From positions 2,401,001-2,465,000 of the forward strand of contig CM061105.1 of the NCBI GenBank assembly GCA_030770545.1: a DNA stretch of 64,000 nt, read 5' to 3'. Position 1 is the stretch's first letter; each line of letters opens with the position of its first letter. The notes under the pieces were generated by a model. That model worked only from the letters and a program-made list of their open reading frames with translations. It was not told the DNA's origin and made no database searches. Origin of the DNA: Macropodus opercularis (Eukaryota > Chordata > Actinopteri > Anabantiformes > Osphronemidae). Below are positions 43,321-56,184 of the stretch, piece after piece. A program made the position numbers and the translations under genes.

Positions 43321-46300
43321 TCTCTGTGTAGCTAAATGGTGATGACTAAAAAGATGATGGTGAATCATCTTCTTAAATTTAGTAGTAGTATCATGAGATA
43401 AACATCTGCTGTAGTGGAATTTCTTTCTAACTGTTGTAAGGTCTGTTATAGTAAATTCAAAAGTTTGAAGAAATGGACAGATAATAAGTTTCTACGAACA
43501 CTGCACAATGGAATGGAATCCAAAATGCACCAAGATGCTTCAGATGAACCACCCAGAGTGGATGGAACTAGGTTGAGTTCAGTGTCGAACCAAAATAAGG
43601 TACAACGTGTACAATAAGATGCACAAGATAAATTGTGTTTTTAGTTAGGATATTTCCTGCAAAGCAAATACTGCTCATCCTTTCAGGGGTCAGATCAAAT
43701 CCATGATGCAAGATAGAGGGGTGGGTAATCTTTTAGATGTCATGCTTTTCAATTTTTGATTTCAAATGATTAACCAAGTCAGGACAAAATTGAGGGTATA
43801 ATTAAAACTGTGAGTGAGTTCATTTACTGTACATTCTGACTAAAACCAATAATGTCAGCAGTGAATTAAATGCAATATTGAGACAGTTGCTTTTACATAA
43901 ATGTTAAAGTTGCACACATCACTTTATCTGTGTAAGAACTAAGTCAGATTAAAAATACTGAAATATGAGATTACAGTAAACGGTACAGAACACAAGTTTT
44001 CACGTTTGGGTGAGAAAGGCTCAGAGTGAGCACCTGAAATGGTAAAATTGACTCACTAACATATTCATCATGCTACAGCTAGGTTTCTGTGACACAAAAT
44101 AAATTTCATGGTCTAGTCACTGACTAACAGGGATTTAAATGAGAGAGATCTGATGATCTGAAATTCCTATGAATCACTTCTCGTGTCTATTAATTTTGTA
44201 TTTATATAATTTAGATGGTCAGGGAGCAGACACTGTGTCTATGGGGGTGCAATAGTAAGAAGAGGGTGACAGCTGTAGAGAAACTGCAGAAAGGTCTGTC
44301 AGACTGTGATTTTGCATCCTTGACTCTATATCAAAAGAGGCAGTAAAATATGGGACACACAGGCCTCAGGAAACAAAGAACATAAACACTGTGCCATGTT
44401 ATGGCTTCAGGCCACTACTTGCAATATGGTGTTAGTGTTTCTGCTGCCATGCCAGTGAGGACCAGTCCTTTCAGGCTACCATTCACATTAATGTGCGAAG
44501 AAAAAGAAAGACAGCAGGATATGAAGGTATTTAGCAAAATGTTACAGATGAGGGGGAGTGATGAAATATTTTTACTGTCTGTTATTGTAAAATGTAAATG
44601 CCACTAAGAACAGACATTGTTCCAGAATGGTTGTCTTCTGAACTTCATCTAGTGTCTGCTTGAAGTGTCAATCAGTTCTAAGCCTAGCACGCACCCACTG
44701 GGAAAGTCATGCCTGGCATACACAACAGTTTGGTAGCATTGGTTACAGACATATGTTGTGTGATTTAATGCTTTTGACAAAAGCTTGAGCTGGGGCATCT
44801 CAGAGCTGATGTGCAAGTACAACAATTTGGTCTTTTGTGTGAATCCATTTGAAAGTGAGTTTACAATTTACACAGACCAAAACTACAGGGAGGAATTTTT
44901 TAAACTGGAAGCTCATCAACATTGAGCTGGGGCCTGAATCTATATCCATCTGATACTTTAGACCACATCCTCTGTTGTTGTTTTAGATGTTGTGAATTTC
45001 TCTGTACATTTTGTGGCTTACTTTTTAGATGGTACAGCCGTGCCATTTCTAGAGGTGTGTGGGTTTTTTGTGTGTGAGACCATGCATCCTTTGGCAAACA
45101 AGGGTGATAGGCAGAGCTATCAATTGCATAATCACTGCTTCCCTTTTTAACTCTCAAAATATCTTCTAATAATAGTACAAAATATAATATAATCTTCATT
45201 TTTACCAACTGAATTATATCGATGGAGGGTGTTTTGCGTTTGTATTTAGGTTTAGTTTAATTTCACTAAGTGTTGAAACACATTCAGTAACACATTTATT
45301 CATACACTGGTCAAAAATAGCTATAGAATAGGTTTAGTAATACATAAGTAAGTCACAGCGAAAGTTGTCCGAAAGAGTTTAGTGAAATTGTGTGGGTGAA
45401 TGTTGTCACGAGGTATGAGCAACAAGAGGAGTAGATTAAAGCCAAGTACTGTAAAAAATAAATACATAAAAGTCCTTGAATTGACAAAATGACAAACAGG
45501 CTCCATGCATGTAGTAAAAAAAAGATCTAGCCGCTAAGCACTATACTAAGCCAAAACAGTTGAGTGGAGTGTGTTTCTAATGTGTGATTGTATCACAACA
45601 ATAAACAAACAAAGACAGTTTTGAAAACATTATGGGCCAAACTAAAATAAAATGGGGAAATAACCATTTTTCAAGCAGCAAAATGTAAAACCAGGAGACA
45701 ATGATGTAATTTACAGAAATCCAATAATCCAATGATCTAATAAAATAGACACCAGAACTAGAAGAACCCTTTGTGAAGCTGAACAGCTGAAGTGTGACAT
45801 CTACACCTCTGAAATAGACCAAGTCCTACAAGAGATGCAGACGACTGCACTTGAAACTCGAAAGCAGAAGTGTCTCAAAAAAGGAGCAACACTGAATATG
45901 GACTTTAAATTGTATGTGTGACCTGAAGGAAAACTAATCTTTCCAAACGCTGATAAAGATATAAAATATTACAGATGAGTCATGTCTAAACGGGGGGGCA
46001 GTGAGGAAAATACAGAAGACACTGTATGCAGGTTATATACTTGTCCAAGAGGTGGAAATCTGCCATCTGCACCTTTTTATTTTTTCTACGTAGCAAACAC
46101 CTAGTAGATTCCCACTGGCTTCTACAGTACGTCTGTACAGGGAAGTAATGTCACTCCTCTCACTCCCCTCATCTTCTTCCCATTTTAATTATGCTTTTCA
46201 GCTGTCTTGGTCCAGTGAACATTGTAACATTCTGTCTCAGTCATCATTGTATCATCTTCACTCTATTCCGGCCATCATATCACATTCTTATCTCTACACA

Positions 46301-46854
46301 GATGTTTACACCAACTTTTGCACAATATTTCCCCCCTTTGGTCCTAGTGTATAAGGACCATCCACTAATAGTACACATCCCAGGATGGAGGAAACATCCC
46401 CTCACATAGCATGAGGAGTAACCTGACCTGCCATGTGTTCGCAACCTCTAATCACACTACAATCTCTGTTCTACTGCTAATGAAAAATGTTTTCTCTCCA
46501 TCACACACATATATCGAACATGATATGATAATCAGTACACAGTACAGTGCATATTCTAAGTTTGTGCTCGTTTTTGGTATCTAACTTGTCCCGCATGCTT
46601 TAAGCTACGTTAACCATTCAAATATCAAAGTTTGCAGCTCTTCAAGCAGATGACTGCTTGTATACAACTTTTAATATATATATATATATATAATCTTTTA
46701 TATTTCTTTGAAAATTTTAAGGTTTTTTCAATATTTTTTCCCATCGAAATGAATGGGAAGAGCGCAATACTTTCGTACTATGCACATGGCAAAACCGAAA
46801 AGACCAACACATTTTGAGAGGTACTCTGATGACTTGGCCATTGTTGGTTGTTGG
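43321..46854. other. intergenic sequence without recognised elements
   Basis: AT-rich; short open frames; a (TA)n tract at about 46671-46691. No coding, RNA or mobile-element homology recognised. Confidence 0.5.
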
Positions 46855-49800
46855 TTTGTAGACTGATTGGCTGACTGACGGTAAGTGTATTGCGTCACTT
46901 CCGGTCACCGAGGACTTGATAAGTGACCATCACATAGATTTATTTAGTCTGACTGAAAACTGGCTGCAGCAGGATGAATACGTTTGTCTGAATGAGTCAA
47001 CTCCAACCAGTCACATCAACCATCATATTCCTAGAAGTTCAGGTAGAGGTGGAGGAGTAGCAGCAATATATAACTCAGATTTATTAATTATTCCTAGCCC
47101 TAAACATAACTATAATTCTTTTGAAAGCCTTACTCTGAGCCTTTCTCACTCAAACTGTAAAACCCAGAAACCAGTTGTGTTCTGTGTTGTCTACTGTCCT
47201 CCTGGTCCATATTCAGAGTTCTTAACTGAATTCTCAGAGTTTTTATCTACCGTAACTTAGTTCTCAGCACAGATAAAGTGATTGTAGTGGGCGACTTTAA
47301 CATTCATGTAGATGTTGACAGTAACTGTCTCAACATTGCATTTAATTCACTACTGGATTCTATTGGTTTTAGTCAGCATGTGAATGAACCCACTCACTGT
47401 CTTAATCATACTCTCGATCTTGTCCTGACTTATGGGGTTGAGATTGATCATTTAAACGTTCTCCCTCAAAACCCTCTGTTATCTGACCATTTCTTAATAA
47501 AATTTGAATTTACCATAACAGACCTGACAACAGTTGGAAATAAGTTCTATTACAGCAGATGTTTATCTGATGATGCTGTTGTTAGATTTAAGGAGATGAT
47601 TCCATCATCTTTTGTCTCATTCCCTTGTAGCTACACAGAGGAAAGCAGTCATCTGAATCATGAGCAGGTAGATTGTCTTGTTGATGATGCTGCAGCTTCA
47701 CTGGGTACAATTTTAGACACTGTTGCTCCTCTGAAGAAGAAGCCAGTGAATCAGAGGAGGTTAGCTCCATGGTATAACTCAGAGATCCGCAGCCTTTAAG
47801 CAGAGGACTCGAAAACTAGAAAGATTGTGGCGTTCCAACAAATTAGGTGAATCCTGTCTAGCATGGAAAAACAGTTTAATACTATATAAAAAAGCACTTC
47901 GGGTTGCTAGAACCACATACTATTCATCATTAATTGAGGAAAATAAAAACAACCCCAGGTTTCTTTTCAGCACTGTAGCCAGGCTGACTATGCCATGTCT
48001 TACTTAAACTGTTTTTCCCCCATAGATCACACTGAGTTAACTTCAATAATTAACTCTGCTAAATCAGCTACTTGTCTCTTAGACCCAATCCCAACCAGAT
48101 TACTCAAAGAAATTCTTCCATTAATCAGCACGTCCATATTAAATCAAATCAACCAATCGCTGGTTACAGGCTACGTACCACAGGCTTTTAAAGTTGCTGT
48201 GGTCAAACCTTTATTGAAAAAACCTACTCTTGACCCTAGAGAACTTGCAAATTATAGGCCTACATCCTATCTGCCCTTTATTTCTAAAGTTCTTGAAAAA
48301 ACCGTAGCTAAACAATTATGTGACCACTTGCGTAGAAATGACCTATATGAAGATTTCCAGTCAGGATTCAGATTACATCATAGCACAGAAACAGCTCTGA
48401 TTAGAGTCACTAATGATCTTCTCACAGCTTCAGACAATGGTCTAGTTTCTGTACTTGTCCTGTTAGATCTTAGTGCAGCATTTGATACAATAGATCACAA
48501 GATTCTATTGCAGAGACTGGAACATAGCGTTGGGATTAAAGGAAAAGCACTTGGATGGTTTAAGTCTTATCTGTTGAACAGATTCCAATTTGTCCATGTT
48601 CATGATCAATCTTCCATCCGCACAGGAATTAGCTTTGGAGTTCCACAGGGTTCTGTGCTTGGTCCAATACTTTTCAGTCTTTACATGTCTCCCCTTGGTA
48701 ATATTATTAGAAAACATTCTATAAATTTCCACTGCTATGCAGATGATACTCAGTTATATTTGTCCATGAAACCAGAGGAAACAAACCAATTAGTCAAACT
48801 TCAGACTTGTTTAAATGATATCAAATCCTGGATGTCCCATAACTTTCTACAACTAAATTCAGATAAAACTGAGGTTATTATAATTGGTGCTAAAAACCAG
48901 AGAGACTCTTTATTGAATCAGATTGTTACTCTGGATGACATAACGTTAGCTTCAAGTTCTACTGTCAGGAACCTTGGTGTCATTGTTGACCAAGATCTGT
49001 CCTTTACACCATATATTAAAGAAATCTCTAGAACCGCCTACTTCCACCTGAGGAATATTGCTAAAATTAGGAGCATCCTCTCACAGAGTGATGCTGAAAA
49101 ATTAATCCATGCATTTGTTACCTCTAGGCTTGACTACTGTAACTCGCTACTCATAGGTTGTCCCAATAACTCCTTGAAAATCCTCCAATTAATTCAAAAT
49201 GCTGCAGCCAGAGTTCTGACTGGACTTAGGAAGAGAGATCACATTTCTCCAACATTAGCTTCTCTGCATTGGCTCCCTGTCAAAACTAGGACAGAATTCA
49301 AAATTCTTCTCCTCACCTACAAAGCTCTTCATAATAAAGCTCCATCTTATCTTAAAGACCTCATCGCTCCTTATGCTCCCAACAGAACGCTTCATTCTCA
49401 GAGCGCTGGTCTGCTTGTGGTTCCTAGAGTTTCTAAATGTAGAATGGGAGGCAGAGCATTTAGCTACCAAGCTCCTCTCCTATGGAACCAGCTTCCAGTC
49501 CAGGTTCGAGAAGCAGACACCCTCTCTAGTTTTAAAACTAGGCTTAAAACCTTTCTTTTTGACAAAGCGTATAGTTAGAGATGGTTCTGGTCACCCTGAA
49601 CCATCTCTTAGTTAAGCTGCTATAGACTTAGACTGCTGGGGGACGTCCTTTATTGACTGAGCTCTTTTTTCTCTTTTTCTTCTATCCACTAACATGCCTC
49701 TATTTCCACATGTGACTAACTTTGTCCCTTTTCTCTCCTAGTTGTGCTTCTCCCCTTCTGTCTCTCTCTATCCTCATCTACAGGTATCATCAGACTCAGA

Positions 49801-50176
49801 GTCGTGTGTCTCTAGTGTTCAGTTGCTGGTCCAACCATCCCGCCTGTGTTCTGTTGCTGCTTGTTTTGTTGTTGTTGTTGTGTTCTTTTCTCTCTTCTCT
49901 ATCCCCTCACCCCAACCGGTCAAGGCAGATGGCCGCCCACACTGAGCCTGGGTCTGCTGGAGGTTTCTTCCTCGTTAGAGAGGGAGTTTTTCCTCTCCGC
50001 TGTCGCTATTTAACTGTACAATTTATCGATTGGCTACAATTAAAAGCTTGCTCTATGTGGGAATTGTTGGGTTTAGTTGTGTAAGGTCTTAAAACCTTAC
50101 TTGTAAAGTGCCCTGAGATAACTGATGTTGTGAATTGGCGCTATATAAATAAAGTTGAATTGAATTGAATTGAATT
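46855..50176 (+). mobile_element. L2 LINE copy D (5' UTR joined to ORF2; ORF1 missing)
   Basis: It begins with the 5' sequence GACTGATTGGCTGACTGACGG shared with copy A, then at about 46912 passes directly into ORF2 endonuclease (FSLTENWLQQDEYV). ORF2 is in four frames: 46916-47260, 47278-47799 (VVGDFNIHVDVDSN, LLSDHFLIKFEF), 47825-48007, and a 527-codon RT frame, 47995-49578, with NYRPTSYLPFISKVLEKTVA, LVLLDLSAAFDTIDHKILLQ, GVPQGSVLGPILFSLYMS, FHCYADDTQLYLS and the L2 C-terminal part (LDYCNSLLIGCPNN, KAPSYLKDLIAPYAPNRTL). The 3' untranslated region ends GCGCTATATAAATAAAG and (TTGAA)n at 50154-50176. The RT is intact but the upstream shifts disable ORF2. Confidence 0.92.
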
Positions 50177-52063
50177 CTTCTTTAAAATTTTTTCGTGTTA
50201 TGGTGGTAGGATTGATTCTTCTGGCCGTGGCAGCCTGTATCACTGGATGTTGCATCCGTATACGTTGGATACAAACGCAGTGAGATTTCTCTCTATATAT
50301 ACTTTATATACATATATATTCACTCAAACAGATAACTGTTATTGAACGTCAGCAGGTTTATGACTGGTGAGTTTCTGTGTGTTTTATTCCTAACAGTCCT
50401 ACATACAACGACTGTGAGACACCAATGTAGGAAGAAACAGGATCGGAAGAAAACAGTCGTGCTCCCTGTCCCCATCCAATTTAGGTGAACTTGTCCAACC
50501 GTCATGATGTTACAGTTTTCTCTGTGTAGCTCCACCAGACACATCAGCTGTTCACCAGAGGACCTGCATCAGGGGTGTGTGCTGCAGCAGCCAAGCAGTG
50601 ATGGAACAGACCATCTAAGTCCTCGTTCCCCTCCGTCAGTGAGTCTGTGGATGTGGTTCACTGAAGCCTTGTGTGTTTTCCAGCATCTGCTGGCGGCATA
50701 GTTGTGACAGATGGAGAAGCAAAAGCTCTGTCCAACTGAGGGAACATGTGAAACAGGCACCTGATTGTGTAAAGGTCAGAAATAATAAGGCTCTGTTCAA
50801 CCCTTGTGCAGCCTCTGATGGGTCAAAACGACCTCACTGATAACTAGGGGGAGCTCTAAGCTCAAAAACACGCACAAGGGTTGGCTCAAACAGCCTTGGT
50901 GGGTGTTACATCCAAGCAATGAACACGTGTGGATCTAAAATGAACAAGTTAATCCAACCGTTCATGTAGATGAAACGTGTTGTGATTTATCGTCTGTCTG
51001 CAGCTGTTTTATCCAACCTTTCTGTGGTTTTGAGCTCAGAGCCTCCTGTTTTCATTCTGACCCCACGAAGGCTGCACAAGGTATAAACAGGGCTTTTTCT
51101 TATAGACAAACAATGTCAGTGTGTTCTTGGCGTGATATGAAATGTTGGTGTCATAATGGACAGCTGATGAATACTGTTGGAGGCCCACCACCAATGTCAC
51201 AGGGGACAGGACGGTTGTTGTGGGTAATGTAATGGGAAACCCAGGAGTTAATATAGAAGACAAGTTGCAAATACACTGACATTGTCCTAAGACTGATGAC
51301 AGAACCTGTTTGGAACTGCTCCAGTCTTAAAGTCTTCATCAGCCACCGGAACCGATAAGAACGTTTTTTTTCACTCTTTGATATTATGACATTCTGTCCA
51401 CAGAGAGTGAAACATGTAAGGCAACAATGTGATAAACGACCTTAAGACCAAAACAGCTGAACGTTTGTAACAGCTCATCTTGTAATAAATTGGTTTTATC
51501 AGAGCTGCTTATTTTGTTGCTTCCATTGTGAATCAAACCTGAAACCATCCTGGAATAGTGTCGAACGAGTCCGATAATATTTATTTCCCACCAAAATGAG
51601 TTTCTACTGAGTGACTAGAAAACCTGCTGCTCCTCTGAATCTGCAAGGAAACAAAGTAGTGGACAACAAGTTGAACAAGTTGTACAAGTCAAGGAAATCA
51701 TCTCGTTTAATCTGTCCCTATGCAGGTGTGTTTTGTGTTTCTAGTAGCCCATGAGCTGCAGAGTCTACTTGTCCAGACGACATCAGGGCGATCACTTCCC
51801 TGAAGCTTTGACCGCACAGAGACATTTCCTGCCGCTGCTCTAGCTGCGTTTTGACAGGAAGAATCAAAACGCTCGTCCTCCTAGTACGACTCGATGGTGT
51901 GATAATGGGACCGTCTCCCCACCAGGGGGAGGTGTTTCCTCTGGTTCGCCTTCCCCTCGATTGCCGTACCTTTGTCTGCACACCTGCCATTCAGCACATC
52001 ATGACCTGGACATTAATACGCACCCAGATCCGTCATTCTGTGCTGGTATGTCTCCCTTGCTAT
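50177..52063. other. intergenic sequence before the provirus
   Basis: No gene recognised. The last few hundred bases (about 51840-52063) continue on the other side of the provirus at 58246 and look like an older repeat into which it inserted. Confidence 0.45.
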
Positions 52064-52613
52064 TGTGGGAATCTAAATAGTTAAGTAGTAGTTAAAATAG
52101 TAGTTGAAAGCTTAGATAGTAGGATGCATGCAGAAAACAGAACAAGCCGAATGTATTAAAGTATAGTTTGAAACACACACATCAGATTTAGAGAATAGTA
52201 GAGGAACCAGATGCACCCAGACACGGCAGAAAATAAGATAAGTAGGGAGTGAAACATGTGAATGTCTGTAGAAGGAATGTGCTTGGATCCATAGGTTATG
52301 GGACCACAAAGCAACGGAGAAGATAAGACACCAATAAACCAGCCATGGAGACGAACACCAGACCACGGCATCAGGATCCTGTTACACCACAGAAAGATGC
52401 TCTGTCCAGCATAAAAGTGTGGGTCGAGGGACAGACAGGGTCAGTCAGACTTCGTGCCCTGACTATATGCTGTATAGTATAGGGACAGACTGACCCAGGC
52501 CTGTACATTATTATTCTTCAAGTTTGAAATAAAAGCAAGACTGATTTTTATCAGACGTTTCTCCTCATCATTCAACGAACGCGCAGAGCTGGGATTGGGA
52601 GAGCAGCTCAACA
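52064..52613 (+). repeat. 5' LTR of the endogenous retrovirus (550 bp)
   Basis: It starts TGTGGGAATC and ends GCAGCTCAACA. CATAAAAGTGTGG (about 52410) is a likely TATA region and AAATAAAAG (about 52527) a polyadenylation signal. The same length as the 3' LTR; by eye the only difference is G versus A at the fourth base. Confidence 0.95.
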
Positions 52614-52616
52614 ATT

Positions 52617-52634
52617 TGGTGACCCCGACGTGAT
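52617..52634 (+). promoter_or_regulatory. primer binding site, tRNA-Trp type
   Basis: TGGTGACCCCGACGTGAT, three bases after the LTR. It is complementary to the 3' end of vertebrate tRNA-Trp plus CCA, the primer also known for avian leukosis-type viruses. Confidence 0.9.
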
Positions 52635-52968
52635 GGTGAAGGAGAGACAGATTTGGAACGAGAACTGAGGACCTGTTTGTGACACAGTAGCCTGGCCAGG
52701 ATTAAAACAAGGTAAGCAGAAAACCTGTTAAGTTTCAAATTTCTGCATATTGGAAACTCTAAAATAACTGTGTCATGGATAAGAATCCAGTTCTGTAAAT
52801 TAAAATTTGAAGAATAATAATTAATTAAAAAAGAAAAAGGATAAGAGTAAAGTTAAAAGTAAAAAAGAAAAAGGATAAGAGATAAGTTAAAAGAAAAAGA
52901 GTAAAAAGGATAAGAGAAGTGAAATCACGGGTGTGGTGCCTATAATGTCCTGACAAGGACATTAAAAT

Positions 52969-53763
52969 ACTGAGTTGTGAACCTCTGTTGTGGTAGTGAT
53001 ACAACTAAAATTACGGCCACTAGTTGGAAAACTGCAGACACAAATTAAAAACAAAAAGAAAAAAAAAAAGGGTGAAGTGTCTGAAAGATTCCGGTTTGGT
53101 GGAACCTAGGGATTTGGTGCTCCCTTAAAAGACTGAGTTGTGAACCTCTGTTGTGATACAACTAAAATTACGGCCACTAGTTGGAAAACTGCAGACACAA
53201 ATTAAAAAAAAAAAGAAAAAAAAAAAAGGGTGAAGTGTCTGAAAGATTCCGGTTTGGTGGAACCTAGGGATTTGGTGCTCCCTTAAAAGACTGAGTTGTG
53301 AACCTCTGTTGTGATACAACTAAAATTACGGCCACTAGTTGGAAAACTGCAGACACAAATTAAAAATTAAAAGACAAAAAAAAAAAGGGTGAAGTGTCTG
53401 AAAGATTCCGGTTTGGTGGAACCTAGGGATTTGGTGCTCCCTTAAAAGACTGAGTTGTGAACCTCTGTTGTGATACAACTAAAATTACGGCCACTAGTTG
53501 GAAAACTGCAGACACAAATTAAAAATTAAAAGACAAAAAAAAAAAAGGGTGAAGTGTCTGAAAGATTCCGGTTTGGTAGAACCTAGGGATTTGGTGCTCC
53601 CTTAAAAGACTGAGTTGTGAACCTCTGTTGTGATACAACTAAAATTACGGCCACCAGTTGGAAAGCTACAGACACAAATTAATAACAAAAAGAAAAAAAA
53701 AAGGGGCAGTGTCTGAAAGATTCCGGGTGTAGGACCCCTAGGGATTTGGTGCTCCCTTAAAAT
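52969..53763 (+). repeat. about five tandem repeats of 158-162 bp in the retroviral leader
   Basis: Units start near 52969, 53131, 53289, 53448 and 53608 with GACTGAGTTGTGAACCTCTG. Each contains ATTACGGCCACTAGTTGG, an A-rich tract of varying length and GTCTGAAAGATTCCGG. Length differences lie mostly in the A tracts. The array is between the primer site and gag, with no coding role visible. Confidence 0.93.
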
Positions 53764-53935
53764 ATTGCAAGTTAGTGGAATAGTTGTTGATGTGTTGAAG
53801 AGTTGAAAAGTCACCGGTGAGAGAGTGGAAATCTAACGGTGATAACAAAGTGTTTTGTTTGCTTGTTTGTTTGTTTGTTTGTTTTTTCTTTCTCACTCCT
53901 GTGAGTGAGAGAAGTGAAATCTCAGGAGGAGAAAA

Positions 53936-56184
53936 ATGGAGAGTGAATTTGATCTAGAGGGTGTTGATGAAGGCGGCTGCAGGCCACTGACAATGTTGAA
54001 TCAGTGGAAAAAAGCTCGTGAACAGTTGATAAGTGGTATTGAAAAGAAAGATCGAGATCGACAAAGAAAAATGTATGACGGTAAATATGAAGAATTAAAA
54101 AAAAGAAGTTTGGAAAGATGAGGACAGAGGAGATCTAGCAGAAGTTTTAGCCAGGGAGGATGTGGCTGCATTACAGGTAACAAAAGAACAAAGAAGAAGT
54201 AAAGGGTTTAATGGTGAAGAGAAAGTGGAAAACAGAATTAGAACAAAAAGAGGAAAATAGGCGAATAGTGCACAATATGGCATTGGCAGCATGGGGAACT
54301 AAAATTATTGCAAAAATAGGGAAAGACAAACAACAGGAACTCACTGATAGTTCAGTGAAAAAACAGGAGACAGAGTTAACACCACACACCACAGTAGGGC
54401 AGACACGACCACCGACATATGTAAACATCTATCCTGATTTAAAGCACACATCTACACTTACTACGCTGCCCCCACCGTAAAAACAGATGCCTCTGTGGAA
54501 TGTGAAGGGAGGTCAGTTAGATCTAGAGGAGCAGCAGGACAGTGGAGGAGCCAGTGGAGTAGATTGGAGCAGAGATAACGAAACTAGGGAAACGATGCAT
54601 GTGCTTGCTGCAGCTCAGCAACAAGATCAGGAATTAATTAAGAGAAAAGAAGGAAGGAGGAACAGGCAATAGGATGGAAGTCAGGGATAGAGTTAGAAGG
54701 AGAAAGTAGAAGCATGCAAAGTGACGAAGAAGGAGAGGAAGCTTTTAGAAACAGGAGAAGAAGGGAAAGTAGGAGACAAGAGGAGAGTGAAAGGAGGAGT
54801 CAAGCAGGGATTGACGTCACCATTAAGGGATAACTGACAACACACACAGATGAGCCACCCGTGTCCCATAGATATGACCTTAGACCTAGACGTAATTCAG
54901 CACCAGGTGGTGACCACATACACCACCAACACCCCTTGCTTTCAAAAGGGGCAGAATCCAATATAAACCATGGCAGTTTGGGGATATGACAGCAATTTTA
55001 GAGAAACTTCCACATCCCACAGAGGGTGGGGGAAGGTGGTTGAGCAAGTTGGAGCAGTTGACCATGGGCCAGAGACTGGGAGTAGGTGATTGGAGGCCCT
55101 GATGGGGCAGATTATGTCCACCTGGGAAGTAGAACAAATAGAGGCAAGAGCAGGACTGTTGATGGTAGATGATAGTGAGCCATTTGACCAGTGGGCCACA
55201 AATGTGGGTAGAGCTATGAGAGAACGTTTCCCGGCCCCTAGAGGCCAGACACATCAGATCACGTGTACACCTAAGAAGGGGGAGAAACCGGCCACTTTTT
55301 TACATAGGTGTAAAACAGAATGGGTTGATGCTACGGGGGTGCACCCACACTCCACTCAAATGCAAGAGGAGTTGTTCAGGCGAGCAGTGTTAAAGGGAGT
55401 GTCAAAAGAAGTAAGACAAAGCATGGAAGATAATCCAGACGCACCGGGAGGTTCCACTGAGACGTGGGAACGCCACCTGTTGCACCATTTACATAAGGCA
55501 CAGCAGAAAGAGGAAGAGGAAGGTTCAGAAATGGATGAATTGAAAAAACAGCTGCTTAGGTTACAGTTACAGAAGGTAAGACAAGAGACTAATGATGTTA
55601 AGAAGAAAGATAAGGTAGAAAAACAGATGTTGCAACAGGCTACACAGGTTCCTGATAACCCAGATTTATTGCCCTCTCCATTCTGGGTTCCAGGCCACCC
55701 TCAGTATGGACACGGGCCATCCAATACACAAGGCTCATATTACCCACAGCAGTACGGTAGGGGTCAACCCAGGGGGGGCCGTGGCTATCTGGGACGGGGA
55801 TCCGGGAGGGGAAGGGGCATGTCGGGGGAGTGGACATGCTACTGCTGCGGTCAGCCGGGGCATTTCGCCAGAGAATGTCCCATGACTCATGCAAACATGG
55901 GACCTGGTCCGAGGGGACGAGGACAGCGTGGAAGAGGTCAACCAAATAGAGGATCACATGTTGCACCTCACGCCAAGTCTTGCACCAGGGGGTCAGTTTC
56001 CTGTGTGGGAACCAGAGGATTTCCCCCAACAATGAAGAAGCCCACAGAGAAGCCTAGACGACGGGAGGGCAGACCCGTTGTTATCCTTGACAATAAAACA
56101 GACAAGACTGCCCTTTCTGGTGGACACAGGCGCGACTTTCTCCACTCTGAATGTGAGAGTGGAAAAGAAGGACCTATCATCTAA
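53936..56184 (+). pseudogene. gag: retroviral gag, frame-broken
   Basis: It starts at ATG 53936 (MESEFDLEGVDEGG) with a helical, charged matrix-like part. The first frame ends at 54121 just after a run of eight A; further breaks follow at about 54210, 54480 and 54830, and near 55090. The long frame 55090-56184 carries the capsid C-terminal region with the major homology region (PATFLHRCKTEWVD), a coiled-coil-like charged stretch, and a Gly/Arg-rich nucleocapsid with one CCHC knuckle (CYCCGQPGHFAREC, 55837-55878). The frame past about 56050 overlaps protease. Not functional as it stands. Confidence 0.85.

Noticed and set aside
50220..50280. Hydrophobic reading MVVGLILLAVAACITGCC as a membrane exon or env end
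   Set aside because: Very short, without supporting flanking reading or splice context, although superficially like a retroviral membrane anchor.
52112..52366. 84-codon minus-strand frame, repeated at 57744-57998
   Set aside because: Duplicate only because it lies in both LTRs; no sign of coding selection.
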